From the NCBI GenBank assembly GCA_016716535.1, contig JADJWD010000005.1, forward strand, positions 682,001 to 746,000: a stretch of 64,000 bases of DNA. The letters are read 5' to 3'. Every line of letters begins with the position of its first letter. The stretch's first letter is position 1. Of the stretch, positions 18,124 to 27,766 are shown piece after piece. The translations under genes were made by a program, and so were the position numbers. Under the pieces are notes generated by a model that worked only from the letters and a program-made list of their open reading frames with translations, had not been told where the DNA came from and searched no databases. The stretch is from Betaproteobacteria bacterium. GTDB lineage: Bacteria; Pseudomonadota; Gammaproteobacteria; Burkholderiales; Burkholderiaceae_C.

Positions 18124-18999
18124 TCAACCCGAACCCGCGGCCCCGTCGTACCGCTTCCCCGCCTCCAGTAGCTGCGGCGTGCCGATCACCGCATTGAGGC
18201 CGTCGAAGTTGAGCATGTGCTCGCGCCATGGCGTCGTGCTGCCGTGCTGCTTCAGGCTCGCGAAGTAGCCGGCCAGCGTGTGGGCGAGGGCGCGTACGGT
18301 GCCACCGGGGAAGATGACGATGCGGAATCCGATGGCACCGAGTTCGCCGGCGCTGGCCAGCGGCGTCTGCCCGCCTTCGACCATGTTGGCCAGCAGCGGC
18401 GCGCGGTGCGCGAAGCGATGGCAGGCCGAGCGCATCTGCTCGTGCGTGCGCAGCGCCTCGATGAAGAGCGCGTCGACGCCGCAGGCGAGGTACGCCTCGG
18501 CGCGCTCGAAGGCGGCCTCGATGCCCTCGACGGCGAGCGCATCGGTGCGCGCCAGGATCAGCGTCTCGCGGCTCGTGCGCGCGTCGAGCGCGGCGCGCAG
18601 CTTGCCGCACATCTCGGCGGCGGGCACGACGCCCTTGCCTTGCAGATGGCCGCAGCGCTTGGGGAAGGTCTGGTCCTCGAGCTGGATCATCGCCGCGCCG
18701 GCACGTTCGAAGGCGCGCACGGTGCGCTGCACGTTCAGCGCGTTGCCGAAGCCGGTGTCGGCGTCGACGATGACCGGCGTCTTCACGCGCTCGCTGATGC
18801 GCGCCAGCACGTCGGCGACCTCGGTGGCGGTGGTCAGGCCCACGTCGCTGCGGCCGAGCGCGGTGTAGGCGACGCTCGCGCCGCTGAGGTACAGCGCCTC
18901 GAAGCCGGCCTGCTCGGCCAGCAATGCCGAGAACGCGTCGTAGACGCCCGGGGCGAGGAGCGGTTCGGGCGCGGCGAGGCGTTGGCGCAGCGGGGTCAT
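18124..18999 (-). CDS. isocitrate lyase/PEP mutase superfamily lyase
   Basis: A 291-residue TIM-barrel enzyme of the family that includes methylisocitrate lyase, 2,3-dimethylmalate lyase, oxaloacetate decarboxylase and PEP mutase. Metal-site residues are Asp79 and Asp81 in VDADTGFGN and Glu108 in QLEDQ. The gating loop KRCGH (114-118) keeps the catalytic Cys116 used by true carbon-carbon lyases, so PEP mutase is unlikely. It overlaps the FAD dehydrogenase gene by four bases, making a two-gene operon. It probably cleaves a 2-hydroxy or methylated dicarboxylate, but the exact substrate is not determined. Confidence 0.85.
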   Translation of the reverse strand: MTPLRQRLAAPEPLLAPGVYDAFSALLAEQAGFEALYLSGASVAYTALGRSDVGLTTATEVADVLARISERVKTPVIVDADTGFGNALNVQRTVRAFERAGAAMIQLEDQTFPKRCGHLQGKGVVPAAEMCGKLRAALDARTSRETLILARTDALAVEGIEAAFERAEAYLACGVDALFIEALRTHEQMRSACHRFAHRAPLLANMVEGGQTPLASAGELGAIGFRIVIFPGGTVRALAHTLAGYFASLKQHGSTTPWREHMLNFDGLNAVIGTPQLLEAGKRYDGAAGSG

Positions 19000-20381
19000 G
19001 GCGCTTCTCCTGGATCAGACATGGTGGGCTGCGCGCCCAGCGTCGCGGCGATCGAGCGCGCGGCGATGCAGCCGCCAGCGACGGCGCTGAGCAGGCCGTT
19101 GCCGCTGAGATAGCCGGCAAGTTCGCCGCCCGAGACGCCGCGCGCCGCGCCGCCGGCGGCCCAGAGGTTCGGGAAGAGTGCGCCATCGTTCGCGTCGTTG
19201 GCGCGGCGCACGCGGCACGCTGCATCGATGTCGAGACCGCCCTGCGTGTGGAAGAGCGCGCCGGTGACCTTGATCGCGTGCAGCGGCGCAGTCAGCCGCG
19301 TGCCAGCCAGCGTCGCGCCCAGCGTGTTCACCTCGCACCCGATCACCGCCGCGAGCGCCGCGATGTCCGCCGCGTGACGCACGGCGCCGGCCGCCTCGGC
19401 GGCGACGAAATCGGGGAACGTGCGGCCGAGCGCCAGCAGCCGGTCGTCGAACACATTCCACGCCACGCCGCCCGGCTGCGCCAGCACCTGCACGCTCGCT
19501 TCGCTGTAGCCGGCCGTCTCGTCGTGGAAGCGCTCGCCGCGGGCATTGACCTGGACGCCGCCTTCGGTCATCAGGGCCCAGGTGACCAACGCGCCTTGCG
19601 GCACGGCCCACGAGCCGTGGCCCTGGCAGCCGCCGAGGTCGGCGAGGCCGGCGCCGAGCGCCTGGCCCCAGGCGATGGCGCTGCCGTCGTTGCCGGCGTG
19701 GCCGCCGAAGACCGCGTTGCGCATCGCCGGCAGCCACTGCCGCACCATCGCCGCGTTGCCGCCGAAGCCGTTGCAGGCCAGCAGCAACGCGCGGCAGGCG
19801 AGGTGCTCGGTGCGGCCGTCAGGGCGGCGGAAGCCGAGGCCGATGACGTTGTCGACCGCATCGTCGCCTGCGTCACCCGGCCGGCACCACAGCTCGCGCA
19901 CCAGCGCCTCGGTGAGCACCATCGCGCCGGCGCGCTCGGCGGCCGCGTGCAGCGCGGCGACGAGCGCGGCGCCGGTGCGCTCGGCCAGCGTGTGCATGCG
20001 CCGGCGCGAGTGGCCGGGGTAGAGGAAACCGCCGAGCACTTCGAACATCAGGCCGTGGCGCTCGGCGAGCGCGTCGAGCGCCGGCGCGATGGCTTCGCTG
20101 TAGGCGCGCACGAGATGCGGCGCCGCGGTGCCATGCGCCTTCGCCTGGATGTCGGCCGCGAAGCGCGACGCGTCGTCGTCGGTCACGCCCGCGGCGCGCT
20201 GCGCGCGCGTGCCGGCGGCGGGGATGAAGCCGCTGGACAACGCCGTGCTGCCCTGCGGCGCGCCGTCGCGCTCGAGCAGCACGCAGTCGATGCCCGCCTC
20301 GCGCAGGAAGATCGCCGCGGTGAGCCCGCAGGCGCCCGCACCGACGATGGCCACTGGCACTTCGGGCGTGCCGGCGGGCAT
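18996..20381 (-). CDS. FAD-dependent dehydrogenase (FAD_binding_2; tricarballylate/3-ketosteroid dehydrogenase-like)
   Basis: A 461-residue flavoprotein. The Rossmann motif VAIVGAGACGLTAA starts near residue 9. The C-terminal part has LHAIKVTGALFHTQGGLDID and GGELAGYLSGNGLLSA, typical of flavoproteins that oxidise or reduce next to a carbonyl, such as fumarate reductase-like, TcuA and KstD enzymes. The ATG at 20381 is chosen because the Rossmann strand begins there; the frame is open to 20537. Its stop overlaps the lyase start (ATGA), so both probably act in one pathway: dehydrogenation of a dicarboxylate and cleavage. Confidence 0.83.
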   Translation of the reverse strand: MPAGTPEVPVAIVGAGACGLTAAIFLREAGIDCVLLERDGAPQGSTALSSGFIPAAGTRAQRAAGVTDDDASRFAADIQAKAHGTAAPHLVRAYSEAIAPALDALAERHGLMFEVLGGFLYPGHSRRRMHTLAERTGAALVAALHAAAERAGAMVLTEALVRELWCRPGDAGDDAVDNVIGLGFRRPDGRTEHLACRALLLACNGFGGNAAMVRQWLPAMRNAVFGGHAGNDGSAIAWGQALGAGLADLGGCQGHGSWAVPQGALVTWALMTEGGVQVNARGERFHDETAGYSEASVQVLAQPGGVAWNVFDDRLLALGRTFPDFVAAEAAGAVRHAADIAALAAVIGCEVNTLGATLAGTRLTAPLHAIKVTGALFHTQGGLDIDAACRVRRANDANDGALFPNLWAAGGAARGVSGGELAGYLSGNGLLSAVAGGCIAARSIAATLGAQPTMSDPGEAP

Positions 20382-20536
20382 CGCCTCGGCATGCACGACG
20401 CGCGGCGCCTCCGCGCTGGAGGCGACGGGTAGCTCCCCCCGAGTCAAGGCCCACCCCGCCAGAGATATGTCACCGCGCGCATACCATCGCCCTGGCGAGC
20501 CTGCCCTGCACTCCACGCGCCCCCGACGACCACCCA

Positions 20537-21631
20537 ATGGCCAACCCCGCCCAGGCCGACGCGCTGCGTGCGCTGAAGGAGTTCGCGTTCCTGCACGAGA
20601 CGCCGTGGCCGCGCGACCCGGCTGCGACGCCGCTGCGGGGGCAGCCGCTGTTCGGCATCCACCACGAAGACCCGCCGCCGTTCGACCGGCTGCGCGGCCC
20701 GCTGCACCTGCGTGGCGGGCCGGCCGGTGTCGTCTGGCAGCGCGGCCGCGAACTGGCCGCCTGGGGCGACCCCGAGCGCGCCGACCAGACCTTCAGCGTC
20801 GCGAAGACGTGCCTGGCGTTGCTGGCGGGCGTTGCGCACACGCGCGGGCTGATGCCCGACGTGCAAGAGCCGGTCGCACGTCGCGTGCCGGGCATCGGCT
20901 TCGACGCCGGGCCTAACGCCGATATTACGTGGCATCATCTGCTGCAGCAGACGAGCGAATGGCAGGGCCACTGCTTCGGCCTGCCCGACCAGGTGGACCG
21001 CTGGCGGCGTGTGTCGATGGACCCACGGCCGGCACCGGCGCAGAAGAAGGGCGGTGCGCGGCCGCTCGAGCCGCCGGGCCGCTACTGGGAATACAACGAC
21101 GTGCGCATCAACCAGCTCTCGCTGGCGCTGCTGCACCTGTTCGGCCGGCCGCTGCCGGAGGTATTCGGCGAGGCGCTGATGCAGCCGCTGGGTGCGGCGA
21201 GCCGCTGGCGCTGGGAGGGCTACGAGGACGCGTGGGCAACAGTGGCTGGCCGCCGCGTGCAGTCGGTGCCCGGCGGCACGCACTGGGGCGGCGGCCTCTC
21301 GATCGGCGCGCGCGACCTGGCGCGGCTTGGTCAGTTGATGCAGGACGAAGGGCGCGCTGCGGTCGGCGGAGAAACGCGCACGCTCATCGATGCCGACTGG
21401 ATGCGCCGCATGCGCGAGCCGTGCCCGATCGCGCCGTTCTACGGCTGCCTCGTGTGGCTGAACCGCACGGGCGGCGTCGCCGCAGCCGCTTCGCCCGACG
21501 CCTTCGCGATGCTCGGCGCCGGCGGCCACCTCGTGCTCGTTGAGCCCGCGCAGAACGCCGTGATCGTCGCGCGCTGGCTCGACCCGACCGTGACGGCCGA
21601 GTTCATCGCCCGCGCCGTGGCCGCGCTGTAG
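20537..21631 (+). CDS. serine hydrolase, beta-lactamase/class C-like fold
   Basis: A 364-residue hydrolase with the SxxK nucleophile motif SVAK (Ser87, Lys90) and a YND triad element (186-188). No signal peptide or membrane anchor is visible, so unlike penicillin-binding proteins it should be cytoplasmic and probably acts on small esters or amides. It is divergent from the FAD dehydrogenase gene across about 155 bp and convergent with the amidohydrolase gene (17 bp between stops). It is the only plus-strand gene in the catabolic region. Confidence 0.83.
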   Translation: MANPAQADALRALKEFAFLHETPWPRDPAATPLRGQPLFGIHHEDPPPFDRLRGPLHLRGGPAGVVWQRGRELAAWGDPERADQTFSVAKTCLALLAGVAHTRGLMPDVQEPVARRVPGIGFDAGPNADITWHHLLQQTSEWQGHCFGLPDQVDRWRRVSMDPRPAPAQKKGGARPLEPPGRYWEYNDVRINQLSLALLHLFGRPLPEVFGEALMQPLGAASRWRWEGYEDAWATVAGRRVQSVPGGTHWGGGLSIGARDLARLGQLMQDEGRAAVGGETRTLIDADWMRRMREPCPIAPFYGCLVWLNRTGGVAAAASPDAFAMLGAGGHLVLVEPAQNAVIVARWLDPTVTAEFIARAVAAL

Positions 21632-21648
21632 GTGCTGAGTCAGGAGCC

Positions 21649-23151
21649 TCACGCCGTCGGCCGATGCAGATACCGCCCGATCGGCTTGCCGACCACTTCA
21701 CCGCCGTCGTGGATCTTGTGCCCGCGCAGGAACGTCGTCTCGACGCGCGCCGACAGTTCCAGCCCCTCGAACGGCGTGTAGCCCTGCGTGCTGGGGGACT
21801 CGGCGGCGCGGATCGTCCACGTGTGCGCCGGGTTCACGAGCGCGAGGTCGGCGTCGTAGCCGGGGGCGATGTCGCCCTTGCTGTTCAGGCCGTAGCGCTG
21901 CGCCGGGTTCCAGCTCGTCACGCGCGCCATGTGGTTGTAGCCCATGCCGCGCCTCGTGCCTTCGCTCACCAGCGCCGGCAGCAGGTACTCGGTGCCGCCG
22001 AAGCCGCTCTTGGCCATCCAGATGTTGCCGAAGTAACGCTTCGGAATCTTCGTCTCGTGCCGGCAGCAGGCGTGGTCGCTGACGACCCAGTCGAGTTCGC
22101 CGGCGAGCAGCGCGTCCCAGAGGAACTCGACGTCCTCGCGCGGGCGGATCGGCGGGTTCACCTTCGCGAGTTCCGCCGCCGGGCTCGTGATGTCGAGCAT
22201 CAGGTGGCCAATCGTCACCTCGCGCTTGAAGTCGATGTGCGGGAACACTTCGCTCATCGTCATCGCCGCCTGCACCGCCTTGCGCGAGCTCAGGTGCAGC
22301 AGGTTGATGTTCGGCAGCGCCGCCTCGTTGGCCAGGTACGCGGCGGTGAAGACCGCGAGGCCCTCGCTGTGCGGCGGGCGGCTCGCGTGATAGGCGGCGA
22401 GCCCCTTCATCGATCTGTCGCGTTCGACGATCTTCGTGTACGCGGTCATGATCTCGGCCGTCTCGCAGTGCAGGCTCAGCGACACCTGCCGCGCCTTGTC
22501 GGCCGGCATCGCCTCGCGCGCCGCCTGCAGGCCGCGCATGATGAACTCGAAGTGCGCGACGTCGTAGCGCTCGTCGTCGCCGATCATCAGGAAGTCGCGC
22601 TGCGAGTTGCTGGCGCCGTGCAGGCCGTGGCTGCCGTAGAACATGAAGATCTTGAAGCTGGCGACGCCGTGCTTGGTGATCAGCATCGGCAGTTCTTCGA
22701 TGTGCTTCCGGTCCATCGGCGCGAGGTGGAAGCCGTAGTCGACGTGGAAGCGCCCCTTCGAGGTCGCCAGCACTTCGGGGAAGAAGGTGCGGTACGGCCC
22801 GCCCTTGTTCAGGTAGTACTGGCCGGTGCGGAAGTAGTTCAGCGAACTCGTCACGCCGCCCATCGCCGCGGCCTTGCTTTCGCTAACCGCGTCGTCGGCC
22901 AGCGGCGAGTAGATGCCGCTGTGCATGTGCGCGTCGACGACGCCCGGAAACGCGAGTTGGCCGCGGCCGTCGTGCACGGCCTTCGCACGCGTCACGTCGA
23001 TGCCCGGCGCGACGAGCGCGATCTTCTCGTCTCGGATCGCGATGTCGGCTTCATGCACGACGTTGCCGTGCGGGCGCACGACGCGCACGTTCTTGATCAG
23101 GAGGTCGAAGTCGGGGGCGTCGGACGCTTTGACACGTTGCGGCTTGGGCAT
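21649..23151 (-). CDS. dihydroorotase/hydantoinase-family cyclic amidohydrolase
   Basis: A 500-residue metal-dependent amidohydrolase that opens a cyclic amide, imide or ureide. Metal ligands are His75 and His77 (DAHMHSG), a probable carboxylated Lys167 (SFKIF), His228 (LHCET), His286 (LLHLSS) and Asp359 (VVSDHA). A C-terminal GDIAPGYDADLALV block is typical. The ATG at 23151 gives MPKPQ; the longer open frame to 23373 overlaps the LeuD-like gene. It ends the probable ten-gene unit. Candidates include hydantoinase, allantoinase or enamidase. Pyrimidine synthesis is unlikely given the neighbours. Confidence 0.85.
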   Translation of the reverse strand: MPKPQRVKASDAPDFDLLIKNVRVVRPHGNVVHEADIAIRDEKIALVAPGIDVTRAKAVHDGRGQLAFPGVVDAHMHSGIYSPLADDAVSESKAAAMGGVTSSLNYFRTGQYYLNKGGPYRTFFPEVLATSKGRFHVDYGFHLAPMDRKHIEELPMLITKHGVASFKIFMFYGSHGLHGASNSQRDFLMIGDDERYDVAHFEFIMRGLQAAREAMPADKARQVSLSLHCETAEIMTAYTKIVERDRSMKGLAAYHASRPPHSEGLAVFTAAYLANEAALPNINLLHLSSRKAVQAAMTMSEVFPHIDFKREVTIGHLMLDITSPAAELAKVNPPIRPREDVEFLWDALLAGELDWVVSDHACCRHETKIPKRYFGNIWMAKSGFGGTEYLLPALVSEGTRRGMGYNHMARVTSWNPAQRYGLNSKGDIAPGYDADLALVNPAHTWTIRAAESPSTQGYTPFEGLELSARVETTFLRGHKIHDGGEVVGKPIGRYLHRPTA

Positions 23152-23234
23152 GGCGGTGGCGAGGTGTTGGTGAAGAGCGGGTGGGGTCAGTGATGGGCGC
23201 GTGAGGGCAGGCGCGGGTCGTTGCGGGTTGTCGG

Positions 23235-23732
23235 TCAGGCGGGCGGGCTGGACCCGGAGGCAGCGAAGCGGCGCTTCAGCTCGGGCAGCAGGCCGCCGGC
23301 GTCGATGCGGTCGAGCAGGAAGGCGGGGATCGGCTCGGTGCTCAGGCGCACGCCGCCGCCGAGCGTGATGCACCCGGCGCGAGCATCGAAGGCCAGCGCC
23401 ACGCCGTCGGCGATGTCGAGCGCGCGCCGGCAGGTCAGCAGCAGCAGGCCGACATTGAAGGCGTTGCGGAAGAACAGGCCGCTGTAGCTGGGCGCGATGA
23501 CCGCCGCCACGCCCAGGTGCACGAGCACGCTGGCGGCCTGTTCGCGCGAGCTGCCGATGCCGAAGTTGGCGCCGGCGACGATGACGTCGCCCGCGCGCAC
23601 CTCGCGGGCGAACTCCGGCCGCACGACTTCGAGGCAGTGCTTCGCCACCGTCTCGAGCCGGCCGTCCTTCATCGCATGGCCGGGGGCGAGCTGGTCGGTG
23701 TCGACGTCAGGTGGCAGGCGCCAGGTGCGCAT
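23235..23732 (-). CDS. aconitase-superfamily small (swivel) subunit, LeuD-like
   Basis: A 165-residue swivel-domain subunit of a hydro-lyase related to isopropylmalate isomerase. The N-terminus has DVDTDQLAPGHAMKD, and the substrate-binding loop GANFGIGSSREQA lies at 54-66, with the Ser and Arg that contact carboxylates. It lies 74 bp after the large-subunit gene. The company of an importer and an amidohydrolase, with no leuB or leuA nearby, argues for a catabolic hydratase (2,3-dimethylmaleate, citraconate or maleate type) rather than leucine synthesis. Confidence 0.87.
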   Translation of the reverse strand: MRTWRLPPDVDTDQLAPGHAMKDGRLETVAKHCLEVVRPEFAREVRAGDVIVAGANFGIGSSREQAASVLVHLGVAAVIAPSYSGLFFRNAFNVGLLLLTCRRALDIADGVALAFDARAGCITLGGGVRLSTEPIPAFLLDRIDAGGLLPELKRRFAASGSSPPA

Positions 23733-23806
23733 GGGGCAGCCCTCGTGCGTTCAAAGGATCGCGCCGGGCGCGGGCGGCGCGCCGCACGCCACGGTCGTCC
23801 GCCCGC

Positions 23807-25135
23807 TCACGCCAGTACGTCTCGCGCATCGGCGATCCTCCCCCGCAGCGCCGAGGCCGCCACCGTGTACGGCGAACCGAGGAATACCTGCGCGGTCGCG
23901 GCGCCCATGCGGCCCTTGAAATTGCGCGCGGTGGTCGAGATGACCGTGGCGCCTTCGGGGATGCGGCTGCCGTAGCCGGCGCAGGCGCCGCAGCTGCTGG
24001 GCAGCCACGCGGCGCCGGCGTCGGTCAGCGTTTGCACGATGCCTTCGCGTTCGGCCGCTTCGCGGTCGCGCAGGCTCGCCGGTGCGACGAGCAACTGCAC
24101 GCCCGGTGCGACGCGGTGGCCGGCGAGCACGCGCGCGGCGGCGCGCAGGTCGTCGATCTTCGCGCCGGTGCAGGCGCCGATGTAGGCGATGTCGACGCGC
24201 GTGTTCTCCACGTCGGCCACCGGCCGCACGTTGGCCGGGCTGTGCGGCAGCGCGACCTGCGGCTCGAGCGCGCTCGCGTCATACGCGTGGCGGATGCCGC
24301 TCGCGCCTTCGTCGCTGTGCCAGGGCGCGATGTCGGCAGCCGTCAGCGCCACGCCGTGCTGCGCGAGCCAGCCTGTCGTCGTGGCGTCGGGGGCGATCAA
24401 GCCCACCTGCGCGCCGAGTTCGGCGGCCATGTTGGCGAGCGTCATCCGCTCGGGCATCGACAGTGCCTGCACCGCCTCGCCGCAGAACTCCAGCGCCTGG
24501 TACTGGCCGCCGTTCATGCCGAGCCGGCCGAGCATCTGCAGCACCATGTCCTTGGCGCTGACGCCCGCCGTGAGCCGCCCGATCCAGCGCAGGAAGATCG
24601 TGTGCGGCACCTGCACCCAGATCTCGCCGGTGGCGACGACGCCCAGCATCTCGGTCGCGCCGATGCCGAACATGTACGCGCCGAAGGCGCCGCCGGTGGG
24701 CGAATGTGAATCGCCGCCGACGGCGAACATGCCCGGCCGCAGGTGGCCGCCTTGCGGCAGCACGACGTGGCAGATGCCCTGGCTGTCGTGCACGTGTGGC
24801 AGGCGCTGCTCGGCAGCCCAGTCGCGCGCGAAGCGCACGATGCGCCGCGATGCGTCGTCGGCCTCGGGCACGAAGTGATCGATGACGAGGACGACCTTGT
24901 TCTTGTCCCAGATCGGCGCGCCGATCTCGGCCAGCATCGGCGCCAGCCGCCGCGGGCCGCTCGAGTCGTGGAACATCGCCAGGTCGACGCGGCAGTTGAC
25001 GATCTCGCCCACCGTCACGCGCTCGCGGCCGGCGGCGCGGGCGATCAGTTTTTGCGCCAGCGTCGAAGGGGTCCCTTCGACACGGGCCCTCGGCGAGCTC
25101 GGTCCCTGCTCAAGGCGAACGTTGGGGGTGGTCAT
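23807..25135 (-). CDS. aconitase-superfamily large subunit, LeuC-like hydro-lyase
   Basis: A 442-residue iron-sulfur hydro-lyase subunit. The three [4Fe-4S] cysteines are Cys322 (GACTGAK) and Cys382/Cys385 (SSCGACAG). GDSHSPTGGAFGAYMFGIGATE (141-162, interrupted here only by numbering) is the family hallmark. It is shorter than biosynthetic LeuC. With the LeuD-like partner it should hydrate or dehydrate a dicarboxylic acid. Residues 7-25 are encoded by a diverged copy of a dispersed repeat inserted between the ATG and the conserved TLAQKLIARAAG start; no ATG, GTG or TTG lies after the repeat, so the repeat is probably translated. Confidence 0.87.
   Translation of the reverse strand: MTTPNVRLEQGPSSPRARVEGTPSTLAQKLIARAAGRERVTVGEIVNCRVDLAMFHDSSGPRRLAPMLAEIGAPIWDKNKVVLVIDHFVPEADDASRRIVRFARDWAAEQRLPHVHDSQGICHVVLPQGGHLRPGMFAVGGDSHSPTGGAFGAYMFGIGATEMLGVVATGEIWVQVPHTIFLRWIGRLTAGVSAKDMVLQMLGRLGMNGGQYQALEFCGEAVQALSMPERMTLANMAAELGAQVGLIAPDATTTGWLAQHGVALTAADIAPWHSDEGASGIRHAYDASALEPQVALPHSPANVRPVADVENTRVDIAYIGACTGAKIDDLRAAARVLAGHRVAPGVQLLVAPASLRDREAAEREGIVQTLTDAGAAWLPSSCGACAGYGSRIPEGATVISTTARNFKGRMGAATAQVFLGSPYTVAASALRGRIADARDVLA
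25062..25123 (-). repeat. diverged dispersed repeat inside the LeuC-like coding start
   Basis: The element begins with a perfect inverted repeat (GTCGAAGGG, two-base gap, CCCTTCGAC, 25062-25081) and ends with GCTCAAGGCGAACG near 25109-25122. Its ends match the repeat seen at 31.75-31.86 and 32.45-32.50 kb (CTTCGACA...GCTCA...CGAAC), with about 27 extra bases in the middle. It is translated in frame. Confidence 0.6.
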
Positions 25136-25166
25136 TGCCGGTCAGGCAAACAAGTGCGCTATGCCC

Positions 25167-26159
25167 TCACTCCGGCTTCGCGCCCGAGTAGCGCACGAGC
25201 TGCGCCCAGCGCGGCACGTCGGCGCGCACGAAGGCGGCGAACTCCTCGGGCGTGTTGCCGACCGGCGTGCCGCCGTCGGCCTCCAGGCGCTTGCGCATCG
25301 CCTCGGTCGCGATGGCGGCGCGCGCGGCATCGGCGAGGCGCTTGGCCAGATCGGGCGGCATCTTCGCTGGGCCGAAGAGGCCGAACCAGGCCGACGACTC
25401 GAAGCCCGGCAGCACTTCAGCTACGGCCGGCGCGTCGGGGAACTGCGGCAGGCGCGTGCGCGCCGTCACGCCCAGCGCCTTCAGCCGCCCGCTTTGCACG
25501 AGACTGCGTGCGTTGCCTACCGCCGCGAACATCAGCGGCACGTTGCCCGCGACGACGTCGGCGATCGCCGGCGACGTGCCGCGATAGGGGATGTTGACGA
25601 TGAAGAGGCCGGCGCGCAGCTTCAGCGCCTCGCCGGCCAGGTGCAGCGAGCTGCCGATGCCGCCGATCGCGAAGCTGAGCTGCCCGGGCCGCGCCTTCGC
25701 GTGCGCGATCAGCTCGCGCACGTCCTTCACCGGCAGCGACGGGTGCGCGACCAGCACGCTCGGCGACGTGGCCACCATCGTCAGCGGCGTGAAGTCGGCC
25801 ACCGGGTCGTAGGGCAGCTTCGGGTACAGCGTCGCGTTGATCGTGTGGCTCGTGAAGCTGAGCAGCAGGTGGCTGCCGTCGGGCGCCGCCTTCGCCACCT
25901 GGTCGGCGGCGATGTTGCCGCCTGCCCCCGACTTGTTCTCGACGATCACCGTGCGGCCAAGCTGGCGGCCCATCTCGGGCGCGATCTCGCGCGCCAGCGT
26001 GTCGGTGCTGCCGCCGGGCGGCGCGCCGACCCAGATGCGGATGGGGCCTTGCGGCAAATGGGCCGAAGCGGCACCGGCCTGCGCGGCGGCGCGCAGCGGC
26101 AGGCCCGAGGCCAGCGTCGAAAGCGAGGCGAGCGCGGCGAGGGTGTGGCGGCGTTGCAT
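25167..26159 (-). CDS. Bug-family (TctC) tripartite tricarboxylate transporter receptor
   Basis: A 330-residue periplasmic solute receptor. The ATG at 26159 gives a signal peptide (MQRRHTLAALASLSTLASG, cleavage near AAAQA). Mature-domain motifs are IRIWVGAPPGGSTDTLAREI, VENKSGAGGNIAA and VPYRG-like NIPYRGTSPAIADVVAG. No TctA or TctB membrane genes are nearby, as is common for Bug proteins in Burkholderiales. It sits between livF and the LeuC-like gene, so it probably binds the pathway's carboxylic acid or an intermediate. It may use a distant permease or act as a sensor. Confidence 0.9.
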   Translation of the reverse strand: MQRRHTLAALASLSTLASGLPLRAAAQAGAASAHLPQGPIRIWVGAPPGGSTDTLAREIAPEMGRQLGRTVIVENKSGAGGNIAADQVAKAAPDGSHLLLSFTSHTINATLYPKLPYDPVADFTPLTMVATSPSVLVAHPSLPVKDVRELIAHAKARPGQLSFAIGGIGSSLHLAGEALKLRAGLFIVNIPYRGTSPAIADVVAGNVPLMFAAVGNARSLVQSGRLKALGVTARTRLPQFPDAPAVAEVLPGFESSAWFGLFGPAKMPPDLAKRLADAARAAIATEAMRKRLEADGGTPVGNTPEEFAAFVRADVPRWAQLVRYSGAKPE

Positions 26160-26207
26160 GAGAGAGGTTCCAGAGAAGCGATAGGGACCGATGGGGATCA
26201 AGCCCGC

Positions 26208-26998
<791 letters not shown>

Positions 26999-27002
<4 letters not shown>

Positions 27003-27766
27003 GCCGCCACCCCGCGCAGCCGCGCCGCGGTGCCGTGGCCGAGATACGCCTCGATGACCCGCGGGTCGTGCGTGATCTCGGCCGGCGTGCCCTCGGCGAT
27101 CAACTGCCCCTGTGCCAGCACCCACACGTGTTCGGCGAGATTCATCACCGCCTGCATCACGTGTTCGATCATCAGCACGGTGGTGCCGTGGCCGCCGGCG
27201 CCGTCGCTGCTCGCCACCAGCGAGCGCACGACCGGGATCATCTCGGCCACTTCCTGCGGGTTCAGCCCCGCCAGCACCTCGTCCAGCAGCAAGAGCTTCG
27301 GCCGTGTCGCCAGCGCGCGCGCCAGCTCCAGCCGCTTGCGGCCGGCCACCGTCAGGTCACCGGCGGGCTTGTCGAGCTGGCTCGACAGACCCACGCGCGC
27401 CGCCACCGCTTCGGCCTGATCGAGCGCCGCGGCGCGCCGCGGTTCGTGCAGGTGCGCGCCGACGGCGATGTTCTCGCGCACCGTTTGCGCCGCGAACGGT
27501 TGCACGATCTGGAAGGTGCGGGCGAGGCCGGCGCGCGCGTTCAGGTGCGGCGCGCGGCCGGTGATGTCGGCGCCGTCGAAGACGACGCGGCCGGCGTCGG
27601 GCTTCAGGAAGCCCGACAGCAGCGCGAACAGCGTCGTCTTGCCGGCGCCGTTGGGGCCGATCAGCGCCGTCAGCGTGCCGGCGCGCACGGCAAGGCTCAC
27701 GTCCTGCACGGCGCGCAGGCCGCCGAAGGCGCGCGAGACATGTTCGACGCGCAGCAGCTCAGCCAC
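26999..27766 (-). CDS. livG: LivG-type ABC transporter ATPase
   Basis: A 255-residue ATPase, partner of LivF. Walker A is LIGPNGAGKTT, the signature region is LTVAGRKRLELARAL, and Walker B is LLLLDEVLAGLNP. A C-terminal extension with EITHDPRVIEAYLG is typical of LivG. The ATG at 27766 lies eight bases inside livM, and its stop overlaps livF, so the importer genes are tightly coupled. Confidence 0.92.

Noticed and set aside
18124..18999. PEP mutase (phosphonate synthesis)
   Set aside because: The KRCGH loop with its Cys is typical of lyases, and no phosphonate genes are near.
20537..21631. Beta-lactamase conferring antibiotic resistance
   Set aside because: No signal peptide and a metabolic neighbourhood; class C-like esterases share the SxxK motif.
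23235..25135. Leucine biosynthesis leuCD
   Set aside because: leuA and leuB are absent, the large subunit is short, and the genes sit in an importer-amidohydrolase operon.
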